Source of the DNA: Burkholderiaceae bacterium
GTDB lineage: Bacteria; Pseudomonadota; Gammaproteobacteria; Burkholderiales; Burkholderiaceae_F
NCBI GenBank assembly: GCA_013696665.1
Contig: JACCYC010000090.1
Span: 1 to 21,583 of the forward strand
Direction of reading: 5' to 3'
Length of the DNA stretch: 21,583 nucleotides
Shown here: in pieces, positions 1 through 8,561 of the stretch
How the letters are laid out: every line of letters begins with the position of its first letter
Numbering within the stretch: the stretch's first letter is position 1
Position numbers and translations under genes: made by a program
The notes under the pieces: generated by a model
Told to the model about the DNA's origin: nothing
Seen by the model: only the letters and a program-made list of their open reading frames with translations
The model's database searches: none

Positions 1-2502
1 GCCCTGTTCGATGCGTGCCTTCGCTGCGCGGCTGCCGAAGCGAACTGCGCCGACCTGCAACTGTTCGCCCAACCCGGTGACGGTCAACCCGGTGTCGGCC
101 AGTCGCTTACGCGCGTCGACCGCCGGACTCTTGCCGTCGCCCGTGCGCGGGCCGAGCTGCACGGCGACCGTCTTGTTCAAGTCGTCGCCTTCCAGCGTTT
201 GGCCCTTGATCACGAACACCAGCCGCTCCCCCGCGTCCAATTGGTGTGCAATCTCGTAGAAGCGTGAAGCGGGCACATCGGTGTACTCCGGCGCGACGCG
301 ATCGGCGAACCAGTCAGGCCTAAACAGGGTGAATGTCGCCATCAAAAGCAGCACGATTTCCCACCAGCGGCACTTGATGCGGAACCAGCCGAGCGTGGCG
401 GCGGCGAAGACTAGCGACGCAGCCGTAGCCGTTGCCGCGATCAGGGCCGTCTCCCCCCAGCCGCGGACATCTATCAGCAGCAGTGCGGGGTTGAAGATCC
501 AGATGAACGGCAACAACACGGTGCGCACCGCATATACCGAGCCCTGGATCCCGACCTTGATCGGATCTTCCTTGGCGATTGCCGCTGCGGCGAAACTCGC
601 GAGTCCTACCGGTGGCGTGATGTCACCCATGATCCCGTAATAGAAAACGAACAGGTGCACGGCGATCAACGGGATCACCAAGCCCGATTGCGCGCCGAGC
701 TCGACGATCACCGGCGCCATAAGGGTCGCGACCAGGATGTAGTTGGCGGTGGTCGGGACGCCGATGCCAAGCACCAGGCACACGAACGCGGTGAACAGCA
801 GCATCACCATCACATTGCCGCCCGAGACAAATTCGACGAAGTCGGTCATGCGCAGTCCGAGGCCGGTCAGCGTGATCGCGCCGACGATCAGGCCGGCGCA
901 GCCGGTGGCGATGGCAATGCCGATCATGTTGCGCGCGCCGTCGCTGCAGCCGCCTGCGACTTCGCCCAGTCCGCGCACGAACTCGGTGCCGAAGCTTTTC
1001 CTGCCGCGGAACAGTTCGATCAGCGGGCGCTGCGTCGCCATCAATATGACCTGTGCAACGATCGCATAGAACGCCGACAGCCCCGGTGACAGCTCCTCGA
1101 CCATCAAACACCAGAGCAGAACACCGATCGGGATCAGAAAGTGCATCCCGGCTTTTACCGTCGGCCACGCGGGCGGCAGCACCGGATTGTTGATATCGAT
1201 ATCGACCGGCAGATCGGGCTCGCGCGCAGCGACCCAGGCGCTACCGACGTAGAGCGCAATCAGCAACGCGCCGAGGACCCACGGCGCGGCCGCACCGAGC
1301 AGCGCCTGCGTGCCGATCGCGACGTAGTAGATCGCCCCGACCACCGCGATCGTTCCCGCGACGCCGAGCGCCCATGACAGCAATGCCGCGCTGGCAGTTC
1401 GATCACGCACTTTCGCCATCGGCTCCATGCCGAGCCGCATCGCTTCCAGGTGCACGATGTAGAACAGCGCGATATAACTGATCACCGCCGGAATGAACGC
1501 GTGCCGGATGATCTCCGAATACGGAAGGCCGACGTATTCGACCATCAGGAACGCCGCCGCGCCCATCACTGGCGGCATGATCTGCCCGTTGACCGATGAC
1601 GACGTTTCGATCGCCGCCGCCTTGATGCCGCCGTAGCCGGCCTTCTTCATCAGCGGAATCGTGAAAATGCCGCCGGAGACGACGTTGCTGACCGATGAGC
1701 CCGAAATCAATCCGTTCAGTGCCGACGACACGACCGCGACCTTAGCCGGGCCGCCGCGCATGTGGCCGAGCACTGCAAAGCTCACCTGCATCATGTAATT
1801 GCCGCCGCCCGCACGGTCGAGCAGCGTGCCGAACAGCACGAACACGAAGATGAAAGCCACCGACACCCCAAGCGCGATGCCGTATACGCCTTCGGTGACA
1901 AGCCACATATGCGAAATCGTGCGCGGGATCGACGCACCTTTGTGCGCGATCACATCGGGCAGATACGCGCCCGCCAGCACGTAGCCGAGTGAAACCACGG
2001 CGAGCACCGCCATCGGCAAACCGACCGCGCGCCGCGTCGCTTCGAGCAACAGCAGGATGCCGGCGACGCCGACTACAACGTCAAATTGAATGGGCGCACC
2101 CGGCCGTGTCGCCAGTTCGTTGTAGAACAGGAATAGGTAACCCCCCGCGAACGCAGCGGCGAACGCGAATATCCAGTCGAGCACCGGGACGAAGTCGCGC
2201 GGCGCGCGTTTGCTCGCGGGGAATGCGAGAAACGCAAGGAACAGGCCGGTCGCCAGATGGATCGAGCGCGCTTCTGTGTCGTTGAAGACGCCAAAGCGCA
2301 GCACGAACGGCAGGGGTGAGGCGTACCAGAGTTGAAATAGCACCCACGCGAGCCCGACACCCAGCATCACTTTGCCGTGCAGCCCGATCGTGGAGCGGCC
2401 ACCCAGGTCGGCGTCGACAACCAGCTGCTTGACAGCATCGGCTTCGCCCAGCTGCATTTCCGCAGTCGGTGAGACGCTGTCTTTCAGCTTCTGGTTTTCC
2501 AT
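1..2502 (-). CDS. TRAP transporter fused permease (DctQ+DctM), partial at left edge
   Basis: Inner-membrane permease of a TAXI-type tripartite ATP-independent periplasmic transporter, which uses an ion gradient to import a solute delivered by the binding protein encoded just upstream. The frame is open from the ATG at 2502 to base 1 (834 codons), so only a short C-terminal piece is missing. After a hydrophilic start come many hydrophobic segments; the DctM-type signature GVPTTANY and the stretch GSSVSNVVSGG are visible, which fits the fused family. The last visible residues (AVRFGSRAAKARIEQG) resemble the PDZ-like DUF3394 tail seen on these permeases. A purine-rich site (AAGGGAG) lies only 2 nt before the ATG, so initiation may be weak. 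It is the last visible gene of a leftward operon with aminotransferase and DadA-like genes. Family assignment is firm; the substrate is unknown. Confidence 0.93.
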   Translation of the reverse strand, partial: MENQKLKDSVSPTAEMQLGEADAVKQLVVDADLGGRSTIGLHGKVMLGVGLAWVLFQLWYASPLPFVLRFGVFNDTEARSIHLATGLFLAFLAFPASKRAPRDFVPVLDWIFAFAAAFAGGYLFLFYNELATRPGAPIQFDVVVGVAGILLLLEATRRAVGLPMAVLAVVSLGYVLAGAYLPDVIAHKGASIPRTISHMWLVTEGVYGIALGVSVAFIFVFVLFGTLLDRAGGGNYMMQVSFAVLGHMRGGPAKVAVVSSALNGLISGSSVSNVVSGGIFTIPLMKKAGYGGIKAAAIETSSSVNGQIMPPVMGAAAFLMVEYVGLPYSEIIRHAFIPAVISYIALFYIVHLEAMRLGMEPMAKVRDRTASAALLSWALGVAGTIAVVGAIYYVAIGTQALLGAAAPWVLGALLIALYVGSAWVAAREPDLPVDIDINNPVLPPAWPTVKAGMHFLIPIGVLLWCLMVEELSPGLSAFYAIVAQVILMATQRPLIELFRGRKSFGTEFVRGLGEVAGGCSDGARNMIGIAIATGCAGLIVGAITLTGLGLRMTDFVEFVSGGNVMVMLLFTAFVCLVLGIGVPTTANYILVATLMAPVIVELGAQSGLVIPLIAVHLFVFYYGIMGDITPPVGLASFAAAAIAKEDPIKVGIQGSVYAVRTVLLPFIWIFNPALLLIDVRGWGETALIAATATAASLVFAAATLGWFRIKCRWWEIVLLLMATFTLFRPDWFADRVAPEYTDVPASRFYEIAHQLDAGERLVFVIKGQTLEGDDLNKTVAVQLGPRTGDGKSPAVDARKRLADTGLTVTGLGEQLQVGAVRFGSRAAKARIEQG

Positions 2503-2516
2503 CGCTCCCTTAAGCG

Positions 2517-2542
2517 AAAAAACGGGCGGTCTGGCCGCCCGT
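2517..2542 (-). terminator. Intrinsic terminator between TAXI binding protein and permease
   Basis: On the minus strand an 8-bp perfect stem (ACGGGCGG with CCGCCCGT, 5-nt loop, arms at 2522-2529 and 2535-2542) runs directly into six T residues. It lies in the gap between the binding-protein stop and the permease start. Because the permease has no obvious promoter of its own in the remaining gap, it probably acts as a partial terminator that lowers permease transcription relative to the binding protein. Confidence 0.8.
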
Positions 2543-2568
2543 CTGTGTCAGGTATCGGATGGACCTGT

Positions 2569-3546
2569 CTATTTCATCCAGCCTTTTTCCTTGTAATAGC
2601 GTACCGCGCCATCATGCAGCGGGGCGGACAGGCCATTTTTGATCATGTCTTCCGGCTTCAGGTTGGCTAGAGCGGGGTGGAGCTTCTTGAATTCGTCGAG
2701 GTTTTCGAACACGGCCTTGGTAACCGTGTACACCACATCGGCCGGCACTTTGGCAGACGACACCACGGTGGCCTGCACGCCGAACGTGGTCGTCGCGTTC
2801 GGATTATTCGGGTACATGCCGCCCGGGATCGTCGCGACCGCGTAGTACGGTTTTTCCTTGACCAGCTTGTCCACAGCCGCGCCGGTCAATGACACCAGCT
2901 TGGCGCCACAAATCGTGGTCGGATCCTGAATGTTGGCCGAGGGGTGGCCGACGCCGTAGAAAAACCCGTCGATCTTGCCGTCGCATAATGCTGATCCATG
3001 CTCGTCCGGACGCAGCTCCGAGGCGAGTGAAAAATCGGCCATTTTCCAGCCCATTGCACCGACCAGCTCTTCCATCGAAGAGCGCGTGCCGGACCCCGGG
3101 TTGCCGACGTTAAAGCGCTTGCCCTTGAAGTCTTCGAATTTGGAAATGTTCGACTCCTTGCGTGCAAGCACGGTGAACGGCTCTGGATGGAGCGCAAACA
3201 CAGCGCGCAAGTCGGTCACTGCACCGTCTTTCTGGAATCCGCCCTGGCCTTTGGAAGCCAAAAACTGAACGTCGGATTGGGCGACGCCAAACTCGAGCTC
3301 TCCCGACTTCAACAGATTCACGTTAGCCACCGAACCGCCGGTCGATTCGACCGAGCATCGCAGACCGGTCTTGGCGCGATCGCGATTGACGATGCGGCAG
3401 ATCGCGCCGCCCGCGGGGTAGTACACGCCGGTCACGCCACCGGTACCGATCGTTATGAAACGCTGCTGCTGCTGTGCAGTGGCAACGCCGGGTACTGACG
3501 CAATGCCGGCAAATGCAGCGGCGCAGATCAAATTTCTTAACTTCAT
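2569..3546 (-). CDS. TAXI family TRAP transporter solute-binding protein
   Basis: Periplasmic substrate-binding subunit of the TRAP system (325 aa, normal for TAXI proteins). Residues 1-25 form a signal peptide (MKLRNL, hydrophobic core, cleavage probable after VATA). The mature start has the family pattern FITIGTGGVTGVYYPAGG, followed by TGGSVANVNLL and FGVAQSDV, which are typical TAXI ligand-pocket regions. The ATG at 3546 is preceded by a strong ribosome site (AAAGGAGAGA). It lies 141 nt downstream of the aminotransferase and upstream of the permease, so transporter and enzymes are probably co-expressed. The ligand cannot be read from sequence; the enzyme neighbours suggest an amino acid or amine-bearing compound (inference). 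Confidence 0.94.
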   Translation of the reverse strand: MKLRNLICAAAFAGIASVPGVATAQQQQRFITIGTGGVTGVYYPAGGAICRIVNRDRAKTGLRCSVESTGGSVANVNLLKSGELEFGVAQSDVQFLASKGQGGFQKDGAVTDLRAVFALHPEPFTVLARKESNISKFEDFKGKRFNVGNPGSGTRSSMEELVGAMGWKMADFSLASELRPDEHGSALCDGKIDGFFYGVGHPSANIQDPTTICGAKLVSLTGAAVDKLVKEKPYYAVATIPGGMYPNNPNATTTFGVQATVVSSAKVPADVVYTVTKAVFENLDEFKKLHPALANLKPEDMIKNGLSAPLHDGAVRYYKEKGWMK

Positions 3547-3687
3547 TGGCTCTCTCCTTTATTCCCGCAGATGACTTGCCACGTTACGCGCCGCAAGTGC
3601 GCGACGCAAGACCGAAATGCCCGACGGCAACAGCGCCGATGGCAAGACAAACCCTACCCATGCTTACCTATCATCTCGCACCTCGCC

Positions 3688-5031
3688 TCAGTGTCCTATA
3701 GATTTGATCGCAACGTCGATTGCCTGCAGCAAGCGGGCGATCAGCAAATCGAGCTCTTCGTTGGTGACAATGAAGGGCGGTGCGAGCAGAACATGATCGC
3801 CCGTCGAACCATCGATCGTGCCGCCCATCGGATAGCACAGCAGCCCAGCATCAAGCGCAGCCCGCTTGACCCGTGCGTGCAGCTTGAGCCCCGGATCGAA
3901 CGATCGCTTGCTTGCGCGATCCTCGACGAGTTCGATTGCTTGAAAGAGTCCGCGCCCGCGTACATCGCCGACGTGTGGATGTTCACGAAATGCCTCGGCA
4001 AGCCGGACCCCGAGCAGCGCGCCCTGCTTCGCGCAGCGCGCCACCAAATCGTCACGCGCGAGTACGCGCTGCACGGCGAGCGCCGCAGCACACGCAACTG
4101 GATGGCCGATATACGTGTGGCCATGCTGAAAAAATCCGGAGCCGCCTGAGATCGCATCGATCACACGTGCTCCGACAAGAACCGCACCGATCGGCTGATA
4201 GCCACCGCCCAGGCCTTTGGCAATCGCCATCAAGTCCGGCGCGATTCCTTCCGCTTCACACGCGTGCAACGTGCCGGTGCGTCCCATGCCGCACATCACT
4301 TCGTCAAGAATCAGCAACATTCCGTGTTGATCGCAGATCTGACGGACACGCTTGAAATAACCGGGCGGCGCCGTTAGCGCACCGCTGGTTGCACCGCCGA
4401 CTGTTTCGGCCACGAAAGCAATCACATTTTCGCCGCCGATGCGTTCAATGACCTCTTCGAGCTCGAGAGCAAGTCGTTCGCCGTACCGTTCGGGAGATTC
4501 GCCGTCGCGTTGATCGCGATACGCATATGTCGCCGCCACGTGATCGACCTCGATCAGCAGGGGCGCGAACTGGCGGCGCCGCCATTGATTGCCGCCAACG
4601 GCGAGCGCTCCGAGTGTGTTGCCGTGATAGCTGTTACGGCGCGCGATAAAACGTGCGCGTTGCGGCTCGCCTTTCTCAACGAAATACTGACGCGCCAATT
4701 TCAGCGCAGCTTCCATCGCTTCCGATCCGCCCGAGACGAGATATACGTTCGAAATGCCATCCGGTGCAGAGCCGATCAGGGTTTGGGCGAGTTGCTCGGC
4801 GACCTCGGTGGAAAAAAAGCTGGTGTGTGCATACGCGATGCGGTCAATTTGCGCATGCATTGCCGCCAGCACGTCGGGGTGCCCATGTCCCAGGCACGAC
4901 ACAGCAGCGCCGCCGGAGCCATCCAGATACCGCCGTCCCGCGCTATCGGTGATCCAACATCCTTCGCCCGCCACTGCGATTGGATACGTGGCGCGCAACT
5001 GACGGTGTACTAGACGCGAATCAAGCTGCAT
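3688..5031 (-). CDS. Class III PLP-dependent aminotransferase
   Basis: Cytoplasmic transaminase of the omega-aminotransferase/acetylornithine superfamily (447 aa, usual length). The cofactor site is complete: SGGSEAMEAAL near 100-110 for phosphate binding, Tyr135-His136-Gly137 stacking on the ring, Asp243 in ILDEVMCGMGRTG, and the Schiff-base lysine Lys272 in AIAKGLGGGYQP. The ATG at 5031 lies 2 nt after the DadA-like stop (TGA-AC-ATG), so translation is probably coupled. Family members move amino groups from beta-alanine, GABA, diamines, taurine or amino acids to a keto acid; the exact donor cannot be told. With the adjacent dehydrogenase and TRAP importer it probably forms a catabolic route for an imported amino compound. 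Confidence 0.93.
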   Translation of the reverse strand: MQLDSRLVHRQLRATYPIAVAGEGCWITDSAGRRYLDGSGGAAVSCLGHGHPDVLAAMHAQIDRIAYAHTSFFSTEVAEQLAQTLIGSAPDGISNVYLVSGGSEAMEAALKLARQYFVEKGEPQRARFIARRNSYHGNTLGALAVGGNQWRRRQFAPLLIEVDHVAATYAYRDQRDGESPERYGERLALELEEVIERIGGENVIAFVAETVGGATSGALTAPPGYFKRVRQICDQHGMLLILDEVMCGMGRTGTLHACEAEGIAPDLMAIAKGLGGGYQPIGAVLVGARVIDAISGGSGFFQHGHTYIGHPVACAAALAVQRVLARDDLVARCAKQGALLGVRLAEAFREHPHVGDVRGRGLFQAIELVEDRASKRSFDPGLKLHARVKRAALDAGLLCYPMGGTIDGSTGDHVLLAPPFIVTNEELDLLIARLLQAIDVAIKSIGH

Positions 5032-5033
5032 GT

Positions 5034-6281
5034 TCAGGCGGAGTAGGCGTACGGCTTGATGTCGATTGTAGGTGTGCGCCCCGCGATGACATCACACAGA
5101 AGCCGTGCGCTTCCGGCGGCCAGCGTCCAGCCCAATGCACCATGGCCAACGTTCAGATACAGATGCTCGACGGGTGTGCGGCCAAGAATCGGGCGGCCGC
5201 TCGGAGTCGCCGGGCGCTGGCCCGCCCAAGGCCGGACGTCACCGTCGATCACCGAATAGCCCAACACTTCGCGCATCGCATTAAGCAGTGCGCTGGTGCG
5301 CGCTGGCGGAATCGCATCATCGAGTGAGCCGATCTCGACAAACCCGGCGATACGCACGCGATCGCCCAACGGCGCAAATACAACCTTGCGCTTGGCGTCG
5401 GTGATAGAGACCGTCAAGGGCACGACATCGCCCACCGGCTGCACCGTAATCGAATAGCCTTTCAGCGGATAAATCGGCAATGCCAATCCAGCTGTGGCGG
5501 CCAGCGGACATGCACCGACTCCAGCCGCCAGCAGATAGGCGTCGGCGCGAATCGGCTCCTGCGTGGTAAGCAAGGCACGCACACTGGCTCCTTCGCAATC
5601 AAAACCCGTCGCGGTCCGATTCAGCTGCAGGTCACCGCCGCGTTGCACGATTCGTTGCGCCAGTTGAGCGCAGAATTCGCCACAGTCCGCTGCGACGTCA
5701 GTTGGAGTCCATACACCTCCGGCGATTCGTTGTTGGTAAGCATGCAGCGCCGGTTCGCGCTCGATGCATTGGGCGCGTGTCACCACGGTCTGCCGGCTGC
5801 CCAGCCCAGTCTGATACAGCACTTGCGCTCGCGCCGCTGCAAGCGAAGCCGCGTCCGGATAAATGACAAGCTTGCCGCTTCGCGTGAAATGGCAATTGAT
5901 GCCTTCGCCTTCTATCAAGGGCTCGATGAACTCGCGCGACAGCTCGGCAAGCCGCAACAGTCCTTCCGTGGTCGCACGCGCATCCCGAGTATTCGCATGG
6001 CGCAGAAATTGAAGCGCCCAACGCCATTGCACCGGATCGAATCGAAAATGCAATTTCAGTGGCGAGTCGCGCGTCAGAAATAGACTCGGCAGCCGCGGAG
6101 GAAGCGAAGCGTCCGCCAACGGAGCCACGAAGGCGTAAGAAAGCTGCGCCCCATTGGCGGCGCTTGCACCTTGCCCCGCCGCAGCCTCACGATCGACCAC
6201 CGTTACCGTATGGCCTTCGCTCTGCAGAAAATAGGCCGAGGTCAGCCCGACCACGCCGGCACCGATGACACAGATGTGCAT
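5034..6281 (-). CDS. dadA: D-amino acid dehydrogenase-like FAD oxidoreductase (DadA family)
   Basis: FAD-dependent amine oxidoreductase of the DadA small-subunit family (415 aa; E. coli DadA is 432). Family members oxidise D-amino acids to 2-oxo acids plus ammonia, passing electrons to the respiratory chain. The Rossmann site is at residues 5-12 (VIGAGVVG) with an Asp at the end of the second strand (TVVDRE), then ASAANGAQLSYAF, which matches the DadA pattern of an SAAN motif. The C-terminal FAD contacts are GQRPATPSGRPILGRTP and LNVGHGALGWTLAAGSARL. No clear ribosome site precedes the ATG, and the AT-richer TCTAAA just upstream leaves room for a leaderless transcript (inference). First gene of the leftward operon. 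It may be a paralogue acting on a different amine rather than the housekeeping DadA. Confidence 0.88.
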   Translation of the reverse strand: MHICVIGAGVVGLTSAYFLQSEGHTVTVVDREAAAGQGASAANGAQLSYAFVAPLADASLPPRLPSLFLTRDSPLKLHFRFDPVQWRWALQFLRHANTRDARATTEGLLRLAELSREFIEPLIEGEGINCHFTRSGKLVIYPDAASLAAARAQVLYQTGLGSRQTVVTRAQCIEREPALHAYQQRIAGGVWTPTDVAADCGEFCAQLAQRIVQRGGDLQLNRTATGFDCEGASVRALLTTQEPIRADAYLLAAGVGACPLAATAGLALPIYPLKGYSITVQPVGDVVPLTVSITDAKRKVVFAPLGDRVRIAGFVEIGSLDDAIPPARTSALLNAMREVLGYSVIDGDVRPWAGQRPATPSGRPILGRTPVEHLYLNVGHGALGWTLAAGSARLLCDVIAGRTPTIDIKPYAYSA

Positions 6282-6333
6282 CGGCCAAGTTTAGAGAACG
6301 TGCCGGAGAAAAGCCTGCTCGTAATCGGAGGCC

Positions 6334-6362
6334 AAAAAAAAGAGCGCGAAATTTCGCGCTCT
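6334..6362 (-). terminator. Strong intrinsic terminator of the repeat-protein gene
   Basis: A perfect 22-base palindrome at 6341-6362 (arms AGAGCGCGAAA and TTTCGCGCTCT) is followed on the minus strand by an unbroken T tract. It lies 22 nt past the stop of the repeat-protein gene. It insulates that gene from the dadA operon, which must therefore use its own promoter in the short 6282-6333 gap. Confidence 0.9.
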
Positions 6363-6384
6363 GCTGCTGTTGTTGATCTGCTAT

Positions 6385-6954
6385 CTAACGGGTGGGGAGC
6401 GTTGTTGTTACCGTGCGGTTGACTGTGCCGTCCGGGTTGACGCTTCGATCCACCGTGGAGGTTCCGCCGCGCGGCCCGACAACTGTCTTGTCGACTGCGC
6501 CGTCAGCACCACGCGAGCGGTCGACTGTCGTCACACCCCCTCGGCGACCGACCCGCGTTGCGTCGATTGCACCATCGGCGCCGCGCGAGCGGTCAACGGT
6601 GAAGACCTTCCCGCGAGGCCCGGTGACTGTTTTGTCGATTGCACCATCGGCACCGCGTGAACGGTCTACCGTCGTAACGCCGCCACGCGGGCCGGTAATC
6701 GTTGCGTCGGTAGTGCCACTGCCATCCTTGTACCGATCAATCGTCGTTACCCCACCTTTGCGATTCGTCCGCGTGGCATCGATTGCTCCATCTGCGCCGC
6801 GACTGCGTTGCACACTGGTAGTGCCCGCGGCGCTGGCTTTAGTGCGCGTGTCGCGCGGCTGCGCGTCGGCGTTTATGGCCGTGATCGCAAGCGCACCCGC
6901 GACCGCTACGGTGATCAAGCGAAAATCCGTGATCTGCCTAAGAACATTGTTCAT
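6385..6954 (-). CDS. Exported protein of six 24-residue repeats, unknown function
   Basis: 189-aa protein that I do not recognise as a named family. Residues 1-32 look like a signal peptide (NVLRQITDFR, hydrophobic ITVAVAGALAITAI, then ADAQ). From residue 43 to the end there are six tandem repeats of exactly 24 residues, with consensus GGVTTVDRSRGADGAIDKTV plus TGPR. The repeats alternate charged DRSRGADG turns with short beta-prone VTTVD and TVTGPR segments, which suggests a repetitive beta structure outside the cytoplasm (inference). The mature part has no cysteine. The ATG at 6954 has a good ribosome site (GGAGTGAGAG). It stands alone, with its own terminator. The DNA repeats are diverged at synonymous sites, so the gene was not duplicated very recently. 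Confidence 0.85.
   Translation of the reverse strand: MNNVLRQITDFRLITVAVAGALAITAINADAQPRDTRTKASAAGTTSVQRSRGADGAIDATRTNRKGGVTTIDRYKDGSGTTDATITGPRGGVTTVDRSRGADGAIDKTVTGPRGKVFTVDRSRGADGAIDATRVGRRGGVTTVDRSRGADGAVDKTVVGPRGGTSTVDRSVNPDGTVNRTVTTTLPTR
6397..6828 (-). repeat. Six tandem 72-bp coding repeats
   Basis: In-frame repeats with a 72-bp period encode residues 43-186 of the exported protein. Units 3, 4 and 5 share the core VDRSRGADGA; unit 2 (IDRYKDGSGTTD) and unit 6 (VDRSVNPDGTVN) are the most diverged. Unit number could vary between strains by recombination. Confidence 0.85.
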
Positions 6955-7086
6955 CTCTCACTCCGGTTCGGTTAGTTTTCGGGGCGTCGCCTTGGATGCC
7001 CTGACTGTTAATGGCAGCGTAGGCGATGGTGCCGACTGCTGTCTCTTTCCGAACTGCGAGGAATGTTGCTGGATGTAAGCGCGGGG

Positions 7087-7599
7087 CTAACGTGCGATAA
7101 GCGGCCGGAAACGTCGCGCCAAAAGCGTGGCGGCGAGAACAACCGTCAGGATTGCAAACCATATCAGCGACCAGTCGGCAATGGTCAGCCCGAGCAGCGT
7201 CCAGCTGGTCTCCGAGCAGTCACCGCCGCCGCGGAACACCTTCGGAAAAACCTCGGTCAATGGAAAATTTTCCAGCATCGTCTGCAGACCCGGGCCGCAT
7301 GAAAGCCCCTGTGGGTTCATTTCCAGCCACACGTGTCGCCCTGCGATGCCGGCCCCTGCAATGGCACACGCAAGTGCGAGGAATCCAAAGAATTGACCAC
7401 TTACTCGCGGCTCCCGCCACGCGGCCACGGTTGCGAACAATGCGACCGCGAGATAGGCGATCCGCTGAAATATGCACAGAGGGCATGGCACGAGACCGAC
7501 CGTATGCTGCAGCACCAGCGCTACACCGACCAAGCCCACCGAAATCAGGGCGACGACGACATACCGCATGCGTGGACCGATTGCGGCGAAAGAATTCAT
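7087..7599 (-). CDS. dsbB: Disulfide bond formation protein B
   Basis: Inner-membrane quinone-dependent oxidase that reoxidises DsbA during disulfide formation in the periplasm. With the ATG at 7599 the protein has 170 aa, the family length, with four hydrophobic segments. The first periplasmic loop carries Cys39-Pro-Leu-Cys42 and the conserved Arg46 of the quinone site; the second loop carries Cys101 and Cys128. All four redox cysteines are thus present. The frame is open to a GTG at 7620, which would add 7 residues, but the ATG gives a standard DsbB N terminus. The gene starts just after the DUF4198 gene and is probably co-transcribed with it. Confidence 0.95.
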   Translation of the reverse strand: MNSFAAIGPRMRYVVVALISVGLVGVALVLQHTVGLVPCPLCIFQRIAYLAVALFATVAAWREPRVSGQFFGFLALACAIAGAGIAGRHVWLEMNPQGLSCGPGLQTMLENFPLTEVFPKVFRGGGDCSETSWTLLGLTIADWSLIWFAILTVVLAATLLARRFRPLIAR

Positions 7600-7630
7600 A
7601 GTCGATCCATCTGACTGCACCGTCGTACGC

Positions 7631-8470
7631 TTACCTCACTTCGAAAGTCAGCGCGGTCGAATCGCTTTCCCAAGCAATGGACGTCTTCGTCGAGCTGCGC
7701 AGTTCTGTTCCACGCAGCAGCCAATGGCCGCTGCGCGTCAGCTTGAAGACCGCACGCCCGGCTGCATCAGTCTGTTTTACTGCGCGACCGGTATTGCCTT
7801 CATGCACGATACCCAATGGGAAATCGGCAATCGGCGACCCATTCTTTAGCACGCGCACCGGAAAGTCATCGCCAGCTCGCAGTGCGGTTGGATCCTTTTC
7901 AGGTACAACCTCGAGCGCCAGTCCCACCGGTTGGCTCCATGAGCGGTCGTCTTTCGGTCGCCCGACTCGAACGAAAGTCTTTACATGGCGTGTGTGAACT
8001 TCACGCCATGGACGGCGGCCCTTTGAAGACTCCCATGCTTGCCTGACCGAAACAGGCGCACTGATTTCGTCGAGGTGGGATTTGACCTGCTTCGCGCGCA
8101 GCTCCAGCGATCTTGGCGCTAGCGAAAGCCACAGCGTGGCGATGCCGGGCTCGGACAGTGGAGCTCTATATTCAAGAGACTTCTTGTCTACAGACGGCTC
8201 GGCAAGGTCGAACGTCTTACCGTTGAGGCGCGCACGCGCCACGCCGACGCGATCCTGCTTGACCAGGTCGTCGCGCAACGAAAATTTTGTCCCGATCGCA
8301 AGGTCGATCTGCGCAATCGTTCCGGGCAGCACGGCGGTTCGCCGCGGCTGCAGCCAGGCATCGCCTGCAACGGCGGCCGGCGCAATCGACAACAGGATCG
8401 ACCACGCAAGCGCATGCCCCGCCTTGAAGGCGTCAGTACAGTTCGCTTTGTAATCGATTGAGCGTCGCAT
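7631..8470 (-). CDS. DUF4198 family periplasmic protein
   Basis: With the ATG at 8470 the protein has 279 aa and begins with a long signal peptide (hydrophobic AWSILLSIAPAAVA, cleavage probably before GDAW). The frame is open to a GTG at 8521, but that would put 17 polar residues before the signal, so the ATG is preferred; neither start has a clear ribosome site. The mature N terminus (DAWLQPRR, then VLPGTIAQIDLAIGTKF) matches DUF4198, a beta-sandwich family sometimes linked to metal uptake. The C-terminal part (residues about 185-279) resembles the family's Ig-like repeat, with VLKNGSPIADFPLGIV and TDAAGRAVFKLTRSGHWLL. No metal-binding His cluster stands out. The link to dsbB looks positional, since the mature protein lacks cysteines. 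Confidence 0.8.
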   Translation of the reverse strand: MRRSIDYKANCTDAFKAGHALAWSILLSIAPAAVAGDAWLQPRRTAVLPGTIAQIDLAIGTKFSLRDDLVKQDRVGVARARLNGKTFDLAEPSVDKKSLEYRAPLSEPGIATLWLSLAPRSLELRAKQVKSHLDEISAPVSVRQAWESSKGRRPWREVHTRHVKTFVRVGRPKDDRSWSQPVGLALEVVPEKDPTALRAGDDFPVRVLKNGSPIADFPLGIVHEGNTGRAVKQTDAAGRAVFKLTRSGHWLLRGTELRSSTKTSIAWESDSTALTFEVR

Positions 8471-8561
8471 GCGTGAATGAACGGTGTGCGTTTGGGCGGC
8501 GGATTGTAGGGGTGCAGGCACGACCCCCGCTTAGCAACAACTTTTGTCTGACTTCAAATCC
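8471..8561. promoter_or_regulatory. Divergent promoter region between DUF4198 and HAD genes
   Basis: This short gap separates two divergently transcribed gene groups and must hold promoters for both. I see no convincing -35/-10 pair and no ribosome site for either ATG, so starts on both sides are less certain than elsewhere. Confidence 0.4.

Noticed and set aside
655..1089. His/Asp-rich 144-aa ORF on the plus strand
   Set aside because: Antisense to the TRAP permease, whose minus-strand frame is continuous and matches its family; composition is typical of an antisense shadow.
3571..4149. 192-aa plus-strand ORF
   Set aside because: It lies mostly antisense to the aminotransferase with intact catalytic residues; no family pattern seen.
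6397..6828. CRISPR-like direct repeats
   Set aside because: The 72-bp period is continuous coding sequence with no unique spacers and no cas genes nearby.
6392..7078. 228-aa plus-strand ORF of repeated Pro/Ser/Arg
   Set aside because: It is the complement of the exported repeat protein; the minus strand has the signal peptide, ribosome site and terminator.
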